Shown here: positions 15,837 to 23,525 of the stretch, piece by piece
Position numbering within the stretch: the stretch's first letter is position 1
Layout of the letters: each line of letters opens with the position of its first letter
From: Frigoribacterium sp. Leaf263
Lineage (GTDB): Bacteria; Actinomycetota; Actinomycetes; Actinomycetales; Microbacteriaceae
NCBI RefSeq assembly: GCF_001422285.1
Contig: NZ_LMMO01000001.1
Coordinates: 468,208-532,207 of the forward strand
Reading direction: 5' to 3'
DNA length: 64,000 nucleotides
Position numbers and translations under genes: made by a program
The notes under the pieces: generated by a model
Database searches by the model: none
Told to the model about the DNA's origin: nothing
The model's input: the letters and a program-made list of their open reading frames with translations, nothing else

Positions 15837-18392
15837 TCACCCCTCGCGGACGACGTCCTCCGGCGACTTGTCCGGGCGCCAGCCGCGCCACGACGGCTGC
15901 CGGAGGCGACCGGTCGACGTCCACTCGGCGATCGACACCTCGCCGACCCGCGACGGCGTCACCCAGCGCGCCCCGCGCGCATCCACCGGCGGGACCCCGA
16001 CGAGCGGGCTCGTCTTCCGCTCGGCGGCCTCGAGCATCGGCAGCAGCTCGTCGAGCTCGCGGTCGCTGAACCCGGTGCCCACGCGCCCCACGTACTCGAG
16101 GCCCGCGTCGCCCGGCACGCCCATCAGCAGCGCTCCGACCCCGTCGGCCCGGCGACCGGCACCCGGACGCCACCCGGCGATCACGACCTCCTGCGTCCGA
16201 TGGTGCTTCATCTTGAGCCAGGCCCGCGAGCGCCGCCCCGCGCTGTAGGTCGCGTCGCGGCGCTTGGCGACCACGCCCTCGAGTCGCAGTCGTCGCGACG
16301 TCGTCATGGCGGCGTCGAGGTCGCCGTCGAACGCGGGCGGCACATCGATCGCGCCGCCGCCCTCGACGATGCGTTCGAGCACCTCCCGCCGGTCGTCGTA
16401 GTGCTCGCGGACGAGCGAGCGGCCCTCGGCCCGCATCACGTCGAACAGCAGCAGCCGGACGGGTGCCGAGGCGGCGGCCCGCGCCACGTCGCGGGGGCGG
16501 GTCAGGCCCATGCGGCTCTGCAGGAGGCCGAAGTCGGGGCGACCCTTCTCGTCGACGGCGACGATCTCGCCGTCGAGCACCGCGCCTCCCTCGCTGTCGA
16601 CCCGGTCGGCCAGCTCCTGCAGCTCGGGGTAGGCGGGGGTGAGGTCGTTGCCGTTGCGACTCGTCAGGGTGACCTCGCCGTCGTGGACCACCGCGACCGC
16701 GCGGATGCCGTCCCACTTCATCTCGAACGCCCACTCGCCCTCGGCGACGTCGTGCGCGTCGCCCGTCGTCGCGAGCATCGGCGCCACCGGCTCGGGCGCC
16801 GTCGGCTCGCGCTCCGTGCTCCGAGCCGACGAGGTGCCGCCCGAGCCGCGGCCCGTCGCGCCTCGGCCGGTCGGCTTCTCAGGAGGACGGCCGTCTCGGC
16901 GGGGTGAGCGCCGCTCGGACCCCTCGGCGTCTGAGTTCCCGACCGCGGACCCGCCGCCGTCGTCGTCCTTCATGCGGTGGATCAGCCAGTTCCGCTCGGC
17001 CTTCCCGCCGCCGTGCCCGGTGTGGATGAGGGCGACTCGCCGGGTGCCGCGCTGCTCGCCGTGCAGCACGACGATGACCTCCTTCCCGTCGCGCCACTTC
17101 TCGAGGTCGTACTCGCCCGAGTCCCAGATCGTGACCTCTCCGGCCCCGTACTCGCCCTTCGCGATGGTGCCCTCGAACGTCCCGTACTCGAGCGGGTGGT
17201 CCTCCGTCTGGACGGCGAGGTGGTTCGTGCCGGGGTCGTCGGGCTCGCCCTTCGGCAGGGCCCAGCTGACGAGCACGCCGTCGTGCTCGAGGCGGAAGTC
17301 CCAGTGCAGCCGGCTCGCGTGGTGCTCCTGGATGACGAAGCTCCGGCCGTCGGTCGAGGGCGGGGCCTCGGCGGGCACCGGCTCGCGCGTCCGAGCCGGG
17401 TCGCGCATCGAGCGGTACATCTCGAGGCGGTCCCGGCGCTTCTCGGACGGGTCGTGGTCGGGGTCGTCCGTGTTGCGGAAGTCCTCGCCGAGCTCGCCCG
17501 GCGGCACCGGGGTGCCGCTCGACACGTCGGCGAGGGGGTCGCCGCGGCGCCTCAGGCGCGACAGCACCTCGGTGTGCTCGAGCTGACGCAGCGACGGCGA
17601 GGCGAGCTCGCGCCAGGTGCGCGGCATCGCGACGGTGGGCCGTGACCGTCCGCGCAGCGAGTACGGCGCCACGGTCGTCTTGCTGCCGTTGTTCTGCGAC
17701 CAGTCGAGCAGCACCTTGCCGCGGCGATCGGCCCGGCCCATCGTGCTCAGCACGAGATCGGGGTGGTCGGCCTCCAGGGCCCGGGCCAGCTCGTGCGCCA
17801 CCGCGCTCACCTGCTCGCCGGTCTGCCGGCCGTCGAGGCGCGCGTAGAGGTGCACCCCCTTGCTGCCGCTGGTCACGGGCACGAGCTCGAGACCCATGCC
17901 CTCGACGATCGGCCTCAGCTCGCGGGCGACCGCGACGCACTCGGCGAGACCGACGCCCTCGCCCGGGTCGAGGTCGAGCACGAGGCGATCGGGGTTCCGT
18001 CGGGCGCCGCGGGGGCCGAAGCGCCACTGCGGCACGTGGACCTCGAGCGCGGCGACCTGGGCCAGCCAGGTCAGCGTGGCGAGGTCGTTGACCATCGGGT
18101 AGACGTTCGCGTGGTCCTTGTGCTCGATCTCGTGCCGGGCGACCCAGTCGGGCGCGGAGTCGGGCAGGTTCTTCTCGAAGAAGACCTGGCCCTCGACCCC
18201 GTCCACCCAGCGCTTGCGCGTGGCCGGGCGCCCTTCGACGTGCGGCAGCATCCACTCGGCGACGGCTGCGTAGTAGCCGAGCACATCGGCCTTCGTCGTC
18301 CCCGTCTCGGGGTACAGCACCTTGTCGAGATTGGTCAGCTGCAGCCGGTGCCCGCCGACCTCGACGGTCTCGCCGCGTCCTCTGCCCGCCAT
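15837..18392 (-). CDS. ligD: Multidomain ATP-dependent DNA ligase LigD (POL-PE-LIG)
   Basis: Works with Ku to repair double-strand breaks by non-homologous end joining. Domain order, as in mycobacteria: primase-polymerase (about residues 1-290, LVLDLDPGEGVGLAECV and SGSKGVHLYARLD), 3'-phosphoesterase (about 325-470, FVIQEHHASRLHWDFRLEHDGVL) and ATP ligase (about 540-851, catalytic lysine in KWDGIR near 558, DGEIVAVDE). The 851 residues give a complete enzyme. A Gly/Ser/Arg linker (about 490-535) separates PE from LIG. The start has GAGGAGG upstream, contributed by a one-mismatch copy of the dispersed word. The SDR and ku genes lie just upstream. Confidence 0.95.
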   Translation of the reverse strand: MAGRGRGETVEVGGHRLQLTNLDKVLYPETGTTKADVLGYYAAVAEWMLPHVEGRPATRKRWVDGVEGQVFFEKNLPDSAPDWVARHEIEHKDHANVYPMVNDLATLTWLAQVAALEVHVPQWRFGPRGARRNPDRLVLDLDPGEGVGLAECVAVARELRPIVEGMGLELVPVTSGSKGVHLYARLDGRQTGEQVSAVAHELARALEADHPDLVLSTMGRADRRGKVLLDWSQNNGSKTTVAPYSLRGRSRPTVAMPRTWRELASPSLRQLEHTEVLSRLRRRGDPLADVSSGTPVPPGELGEDFRNTDDPDHDPSEKRRDRLEMYRSMRDPARTREPVPAEAPPSTDGRSFVIQEHHASRLHWDFRLEHDGVLVSWALPKGEPDDPGTNHLAVQTEDHPLEYGTFEGTIAKGEYGAGEVTIWDSGEYDLEKWRDGKEVIVVLHGEQRGTRRVALIHTGHGGGKAERNWLIHRMKDDDGGGSAVGNSDAEGSERRSPRRDGRPPEKPTGRGATGRGSGGTSSARSTEREPTAPEPVAPMLATTGDAHDVAEGEWAFEMKWDGIRAVAVVHDGEVTLTSRNGNDLTPAYPELQELADRVDSEGGAVLDGEIVAVDEKGRPDFGLLQSRMGLTRPRDVARAAASAPVRLLLFDVMRAEGRSLVREHYDDRREVLERIVEGGGAIDVPPAFDGDLDAAMTTSRRLRLEGVVAKRRDATYSAGRRSRAWLKMKHHRTQEVVIAGWRPGAGRRADGVGALLMGVPGDAGLEYVGRVGTGFSDRELDELLPMLEAAERKTSPLVGVPPVDARGARWVTPSRVGEVSIAEWTSTGRLRQPSWRGWRPDKSPEDVVREG

Positions 18393-18393
18393 C

Positions 18394-18496
18394 GCGCGCC
18401 TCCTCGGTCCGTGTCGCCTCCTGTTCTACCCGGCACGACGGCGGCCCGTCGCCCGCAGGGAGGGGGCGACGGGCCGCAGGAGCCGAGGAGGCGCGG
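18394..18496 (-). terminator. Hairpin bracketed by inverted copies of the dispersed word
   Basis: The core stem is GCGGCCCGTCGCCC (18441-18454) with its exact complement (18464-18477), a 9-base loop and no T-run. Outside it lie a one-mismatch copy (18394-18406) and an exact copy (18484-18496) of the 13-bp word in opposite orientation. The exact copy is two bases past the SDR stop codon and the other serves as ribosome-binding region of ligD. Confidence 0.7.
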
Positions 18497-18498
18497 TG

Positions 18499-19386
18499 TC
18501 AGACGGCGGGCGTGCCGCCGGCGATCGTGATGGTGGCGCCGCTCGTGTAGCTCGACTCGGGGCTGACCAGGTGCACGTACGCGGCACCCAGCTCGGCGGG
18601 CTGGCCCGGGCGACCGTAGGGCGCCTGCGCGCCGAACTCGGCGACCTTCTCGGCGTCCTGCGAGCCGGGCTGCAGCGGCGTCCAGATCGGGCCGGGCGAG
18701 ACCTGGTTGACGCGGATGCCCTTCGGCGCCAGCTGCTGCGCGAGGCCGGCGGTGAAGACGCCGATCGCGCCCTTCGTCAGCGCGTAGTCGAGCTTGTCGG
18801 GCGAGGGCTGCGTTCCCTGGATCGAGCCCGTCGTCACGATCGACGAGCCGGGCTCGAGGTGCGGCAGGGCGGCCCGCGTCAGCCAGAACAGCGAGTACAC
18901 GTTGGTCTTGATGGTCTCGTCGATGCCCTCGGTGGTCATCTCGAGGATGTCGTCGTGGCTCTCCTGGTGACCGGCGACCATGACGAGGGTGTCGAGCCCG
19001 CCGAGCTCGTCGACGGCCTTCTGGACGAGGTCTCGGCAGTACTGCTCGTCCGAGATGTCGCCGGGCACGAGGACGGCCTTCCGGCCCTCGCCCTCGAGCA
19101 GGTCGCGCACCTCCTCGGCGTCGGCCTGCTCGGCGGGCAGGTAGCTGAGCACGAGGTCGGCGCCCTCGCGGCTGAGCGCGATGGCGGCGGCGCGGCCGAT
19201 GCCGGAGTCGGCGCCGGTGACGACGCCGCGGAAGCCGGTCAGGCGCTCCCTGCCGACGTAGCTGGTCTCGCCGTGGTCGGGCTTCGGGTCCATCGCGCGG
19301 GCCTCGCCGGGCATCGACTGCTCCTGCTCGGGGAACGGCGGCACCGGGTAGAGGTCGACGGGGTTCTTCTTGTCGTATTGGCTCAT
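18499..19386 (-). CDS. SDR-family oxidoreductase (YghA/GSP39-like)
   Basis: 295 residues. The N-terminal extension (DLYPVPPFPEQEQSMPGEARAMDPKPDHGE, given in part) is the hallmark of the stress-type SDR subgroup. The cofactor motif TGADSGIG is at 57-64, NVYSLFWLTRAALPHL follows, and the catalytic Tyr-Lys are in YALTK after TTGSIQG. The end GATITIAGGTPAV is typical. These enzymes are NAD(P)-dependent with unknown substrates and are often induced by general stress. It lies between ligD and ku, divergent from ku, so it may share stress control with the repair genes. Confidence 0.9.
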   Translation of the reverse strand: MSQYDKKNPVDLYPVPPFPEQEQSMPGEARAMDPKPDHGETSYVGRERLTGFRGVVTGADSGIGRAAAIALSREGADLVLSYLPAEQADAEEVRDLLEGEGRKAVLVPGDISDEQYCRDLVQKAVDELGGLDTLVMVAGHQESHDDILEMTTEGIDETIKTNVYSLFWLTRAALPHLEPGSSIVTTGSIQGTQPSPDKLDYALTKGAIGVFTAGLAQQLAPKGIRVNQVSPGPIWTPLQPGSQDAEKVAEFGAQAPYGRPGQPAELGAAYVHLVSPESSYTSGATITIAGGTPAV

Positions 19387-19470
19387 GCCGCATACCGTGG
19401 CCCCGCCGCGCCCGCTCCGCCCGGCCTCCTGTACCCCGAGAGCGGTCATTCGGAGCGAGCCCGGAGAAAG

Positions 19471-20640
19471 ATGGCGGGCATGCGATCGATCTGGAAGGGC
19501 GCGATCACGTTCGGGCTCGTCAACGTGCCCGTCAAGCTGTACAGCGCCACGGAAGACCACGACGTCTCGCTGCACCAGGTCCACGACGCCGACGGCGGGC
19601 GGATCCGGTACCAGCGCCGGTGCGAGATCTGCGGCCGCGTCGTCGACTACGAGCACATCGACAAGGCATACGACGACGGCGATCGCACGGTGGTCATCAC
19701 CGGCGACGACCTCAAGGCGCTGCCGGAGGAGAAGTCGCGCGAGATCGACGTGCTCGAGTTCGTGCCGAGCGACCAGCTCGACCCGATCATGTTCGACCGC
19801 AGCTACTTCCTCGAACCGGACGGCTCGTCGCCGAAGGCCTACGTGCTGCTGCGGCGCACCCTCGAGGAGACGGACCGCACCGCGATCGTGCACTTCTCGC
19901 TGCGGCAGAAGACCCGTCTCGCCGCGCTGCGCGTGCGCGGCGACGTGCTCATGCTGCAGACGCTCCTCTGGGACGACGAGGTGCGCGAGGCCCGGTTCCC
20001 GGCGCTCGAGAAGCAGACCCGCATCACCGACAAGGAGCTCGACATGTCGTCCTCGCTCGTCGACTCGCTGAGCGACGACTTCGAGCCGGCCGACTTCAGC
20101 GACGACTACCAGGCGGAGCTCCGCCAGCTGATCGACGCCAAGCTCGAGGAGGGCGAGTCGCTCGACACCGACGCGACCTTCGGCGAGTCGTCGGACGACG
20201 CTGACGAGGGAGAGGGCGGTGAGGTGATCGACCTGATGGAGGCGCTGCGACAGTCGGTCGAGAAGAACCGGTCGGGCGGGCGGCGCAAGCCCGCGAAGAG
20301 GGCGGCTGCTCGCGCGGGGTCGTCAGACGACGCGGATGACGCCGACGACGGCGACGACACCGACGACGGCGAGTCGGCGCCGAAGAAGCAGGCGGCGAAG
20401 AGTCCGGCCGCGAGGAAGCCGGCGGCGAAGGCGTCCGCGAAGAGGCCGGCGGCGAAGGCCTCGGCGAGGAAGCCCGCAGCGAAGAGCGAACCGGTCGACG
20501 AGAAGCCGGCCGACGGGAAGTCAGGCCCGGCGAAGTCGGTCTCGGCGAAGTCGGGCGCGAAGAAGGCGAGCGCGAAGAAGCCGACTGCGAAGAAGGCTCC
20601 CGCCCGGAAGTCCGCTGAGGGCGAGCGGAAGGCCGGCTGA
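19471..20640 (+). CDS. ku: Non-homologous end-joining protein Ku with long Lys/Ala-rich tail
   Basis: Homodimeric ring protein that binds broken DNA ends and recruits LigD. The core (residues 1-260, WKGAITFGLVNVPVKLYSATEDHDVSLHQVH, RRCEICGRVVDYEHIDKAY) is standard. The last 110 residues are acidic (SSDDADEGEGGE) and then KKPAAK/ASAKKPTAKK repeats, as in the extended tails of mycobacterial Ku that bind DNA non-specifically. I chose ATG 19471, with GGAGAAAG upstream; a second ATG is at 19480. It is divergent from the SDR gene, with ligD beyond it. Confidence 0.95.
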   Translation: MAGMRSIWKGAITFGLVNVPVKLYSATEDHDVSLHQVHDADGGRIRYQRRCEICGRVVDYEHIDKAYDDGDRTVVITGDDLKALPEEKSREIDVLEFVPSDQLDPIMFDRSYFLEPDGSSPKAYVLLRRTLEETDRTAIVHFSLRQKTRLAALRVRGDVLMLQTLLWDDEVREARFPALEKQTRITDKELDMSSSLVDSLSDDFEPADFSDDYQAELRQLIDAKLEEGESLDTDATFGESSDDADEGEGGEVIDLMEALRQSVEKNRSGGRRKPAKRAAARAGSSDDADDADDGDDTDDGESAPKKQAAKSPAARKPAAKASAKRPAAKASARKPAAKSEPVDEKPADGKSGPAKSVSAKSGAKKASAKKPTAKKAPARKSAEGERKAG

Positions 20641-20667
20641 CCGTTCGGACAGGCCGCCGCGGCGCGC

Positions 20668-20946
20668 TCAGTGGTCGCGCAGCGCCTCGATGAGGTCGGC
20701 CTTCTTCAGATCGGAGTAGCCGGTGAGGCCGAGCTCCGCGGCCCGCCCCTTCAGCTCGTCGACCGTCCAGTCGTCGTACGAACCCGAGCGGCCGCCCTTC
20801 GCGGCCACCTCCTTCTCGCTGCGACCCTTCTGGGCGGCGGCGTTCGAGATGCGGGCCGATTTCTCCCTCGAATTCCCCTCCTCGCGGAGCGCCTCGTACA
20901 TCTCGGGGTTCTTCAGCTGCGGGGGAGTGTCGTCCTTCGGCGTCAT
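20668..20946 (-). CDS. Rho-N/SAP-like small protein (DUF7218-type)
   Basis: 92 residues. The N-terminal half, LKNPEMYEALREEGNSREKSARISNAAAQKG, is the charged pattern seen in plasmid-stabilisation-like DUF7218 proteins. The C-terminal half, YDDWTVDELKGRAAELGLTGYSDLKKADLIEALRDH, is a Rho-termination N-terminal / SAP helix-extension-helix that binds nucleic acid. It is convergent with ku and may act in DNA or RNA metabolism. No direct evidence links it to end joining. Confidence 0.83.
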   Translation of the reverse strand: MTPKDDTPPQLKNPEMYEALREEGNSREKSARISNAAAQKGRSEKEVAAKGGRSGSYDDWTVDELKGRAAELGLTGYSDLKKADLIEALRDH

Positions 20947-20990
20947 GCGCCCGACCGTACGCCGTCGCGCGAACGCTGTCGCACCTCGCC

Positions 20991-21056
20991 GAGACCGACC
21001 CCGAGACCGAGCCCGAGACCGAGACCGAGCCCGAGCCCGAGACCGACCCCGAGACC
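20991..21056 (+). repeat. Eleven tandem hexamers (GAGACC/GAGCCC/GACCCC)
   Basis: Eleven consecutive 6-base units fill 20991-21056 in the 179-base gap between the Rho-N/SAP gene start and the phosphoketolase stop. If translated in one frame they would give Glu-Thr/Glu-Pro dipeptides, but I see no start codon for such a frame. Confidence 0.85.
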
Positions 21057-21125
21057 CCGGCGATCCGCCGGGACCCTGCCGCGCGCGCAGGGGGCCGAGC
21101 GGATTCCCGGGGTGCGAACCGCGTA

Positions 21126-23525
21126 TCAGGCCCCGAACTGCCAGCCGACGACGTCGGGGTGGTCCTCGCCGTGCTCGTACGCGTAGGCGCGGGCGGCCTC
21201 GCGACGCGACTCGAAGTCGGCGACGAGGTCGGGGTGCTCGTCGGCCAGTCCGGGGACGCGGTGCAGCACGTCGAGCACGAGCCGGTACCGGTCGATGTCG
21301 TTCAGCATGGCCATGTCGAAGGGCGTGGTCGTGGTGCCCTTCTCCTGGAAGCCCCGCACGTGCAGGTTGTCGTGGTTCGTGCGCCGGTAGGTCAGCTGGT
21401 GCACGAGCGACGGGTAGCCGTGGAAGTCGAAGACGACGGGCTTGGACGTCGTGAACAGCTCGTCGAAGTCGTCGCTCGTGAGCCCGTGCGAGTGCTCCCG
21501 GACGTCCTGCAGGCGCATGAGGTCGACGACGTTCACCACGCGGGTGCGGAGCGACGGCAGCACCTGGCGCAGCAGATCGGCCGCCGCCACCGTCTCGAGC
21601 GTCGGCACGTCGCCCGCGCAGGCGAGGACGACGTCGGGGTCGACGCCGGCGACGGGCGCTCCCTCGGTGCCGGCCCACTCCCAGACGCCCACGCCGCGGC
21701 GCACGTGCTCCTCCGCCTCGGCGAGCGACAGCCAGGCGGGCGACTCCTGCTTCCCCGCCACGATGACGTTGACGGTGTCCGTGGTGCGGAACGCGTGGTC
21801 GGCGACGGCGAGCAGGGTGTTCGCATCGGGTGCCAGGTAGATGCGCACGAGATGCGCCTGCTTGTTGACGACGACGTCGAGGAACCCCGGGTCCTGATGC
21901 GAGAAGCCGTTGTGGTCCTGCCGCCAGACGTGCGACGAGAGCAGGTAGGTGAACGATGAGATGGGGGCGCGCCACTCGATGCCGTCGGCGCTCTCGAGCC
22001 ACTTGGCGTGCTGGTTGAACATCGAGTCGACGATGTGCACGAAGGCCTCGTAGGTGTTGAGCAGGCCGTGACGACCGGTCAGCAGGTAGCCCTCCATGAG
22101 CCCCTGCAGCAGATGCTCGCTGAGCACCTCCATGACCCGGCCGCTCGGTGCGACGTGCTCGTCGTCGGGCCAGATGTCGGCCGACCAGACCCGGTCGGTG
22201 ACGTCGAAGACCGGGTCGAGGCGGTTCGACACCGTCTCGTCGGGTCCGAACAGCCGGAAGGTCGACGGGTTGTCGCGCACGATCTCGGTCAGCCATCGGC
22301 CGAGCACTCTCGTCGCCTCGGCCTGCGTGCGGCGGTCGTCGGAGGTCTCGACGGCGTGACGACGGTGGTCGGTGAGCTCGAGGTCGCGGCGGACGATCCC
22401 CCCGTTCGAGGCGGGGATCGCACTCATCCGCTTCGCGCCGTGCGGGCGGAGCCCGTCGAGGCGCGCGGCCGGGCGTCCGTCCTCGTCGAACAGCTCGTCG
22501 GGTCGGTACGAGCGCATCCACGCGTCGAGCTGCTCCCGGTGCTCGTCGTTCTCGCGCACGCCGCTGAGCGGGACCTGGTGCGCCCGCCAGGTGCCCTCGA
22601 TGCGCTCGCCGTCGACGGTCTTCGGTCCCGTCCAGCCCTTCGGGGTGCGCAGCACGATCATGGGCCAGCGCGGGCGCTCGCCGCCATCGCCCGTGCGGGC
22701 CCCGCGCTGCAGCTCGTCGATGCGGGCGAAGGCCGTGTCGAGGGCCGCGGCCATCCGCTCGTGGACGAGCATCGGGTCCTCACCGTCGAACCCGCCCGAG
22801 ACGACGATCGGCTCGTGGCCGTACCCGCGCATCAGCTCGAGCAGCTCGCTCTCGGGGATGCGCGAGAGCACGGTCGGGTTGGCGATCTTGTAGCCGTTCA
22901 GGTTGAGGATCGGCAGCACCGCGCCGTCATGCCGTGCGTCGAGCAGCTTGTTCGCGTGCCAGCTCGCCGCCAGCGGCCCCGTCTCGGCCTCGCCGTCTCC
23001 GATGACGCAGACCGCCACGAGACCCGGGTCGTCGAGCACGGCGCCGTAGGCGTGGCTCAGCGAGTACCCGAGCTCGCCGCCCTCGTTGATCGAGCCGGGC
23101 GTCTCGGGCGCCGCGTGCGAGGGGATGCCCCCGGGGAACGAGAACTGCTTGAAGAGCTTCTGCAGCCCGTGCGCATCGGGGGTGACGTCGGGGAACAGCT
23201 CCGAGTACGTGCCCTCGAGATACGTGTTGGCGACCATGGCGGGTCCGCCGTGACCGGGCCCGCAGACGTAGAGCAGATCGCGGTCGTCCCGGCGGATGAC
23301 GCGGTTCAGATGCGCGTAGACGAAGCTCAGCGCCGGAGACGTGCCCCAGTGGCCGAGGAGGCGCGGCTTGATGTCGTCGCGCGCGATCGGCCGCGTGAGC
23401 AGCGCGTTCTCCATCAGGTAGATCTGCCCCACCGTGAGGTAGTTGGCGGCCCGCCACCACGCGTCGACGAGGGCGAGCTCGTCTCCGGTCGCTGCGGGGA
23501 CGGGGGCGGGTGCGGGTGTGCTCAT
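21126..23525 (-). CDS. xfp: Xylulose-5-phosphate/fructose-6-phosphate phosphoketolase
   Basis: Thiamine-diphosphate enzyme that cleaves xylulose-5-P or fructose-6-P with phosphate to acetyl-phosphate plus an aldose phosphate. 799 residues, full length. Family wording includes WWRAANYLTVGQIYL, KPRLLGHWGTSP, the TPP motif GDGEAETGP (about 175) with NLNGYKIANP, and RTPKGWTGP. Its start overlaps the GH15 stop by ATGA, so it is the second gene of a two-gene operon. No acetate kinase gene is visible nearby. Codons for PRLLG contain an exact 13-bp word. Confidence 0.96.
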   Translation of the reverse strand: MSTPAPAPVPAATGDELALVDAWWRAANYLTVGQIYLMENALLTRPIARDDIKPRLLGHWGTSPALSFVYAHLNRVIRRDDRDLLYVCGPGHGGPAMVANTYLEGTYSELFPDVTPDAHGLQKLFKQFSFPGGIPSHAAPETPGSINEGGELGYSLSHAYGAVLDDPGLVAVCVIGDGEAETGPLAASWHANKLLDARHDGAVLPILNLNGYKIANPTVLSRIPESELLELMRGYGHEPIVVSGGFDGEDPMLVHERMAAALDTAFARIDELQRGARTGDGGERPRWPMIVLRTPKGWTGPKTVDGERIEGTWRAHQVPLSGVRENDEHREQLDAWMRSYRPDELFDEDGRPAARLDGLRPHGAKRMSAIPASNGGIVRRDLELTDHRRHAVETSDDRRTQAEATRVLGRWLTEIVRDNPSTFRLFGPDETVSNRLDPVFDVTDRVWSADIWPDDEHVAPSGRVMEVLSEHLLQGLMEGYLLTGRHGLLNTYEAFVHIVDSMFNQHAKWLESADGIEWRAPISSFTYLLSSHVWRQDHNGFSHQDPGFLDVVVNKQAHLVRIYLAPDANTLLAVADHAFRTTDTVNVIVAGKQESPAWLSLAEAEEHVRRGVGVWEWAGTEGAPVAGVDPDVVLACAGDVPTLETVAAADLLRQVLPSLRTRVVNVVDLMRLQDVREHSHGLTSDDFDELFTTSKPVVFDFHGYPSLVHQLTYRRTNHDNLHVRGFQEKGTTTTPFDMAMLNDIDRYRLVLDVLHRVPGLADEHPDLVADFESRREAARAYAYEHGEDHPDVVGWQFGA
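23354..23366 (-). repeat. Dispersed 13-bp word, coding copy in xfp
   Basis: Exact CGAGGAGGCGCGG on the + strand. In the gene it is read as PRLLG, a third reading frame compared with the obg and gntK copies. Confidence 0.8.
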
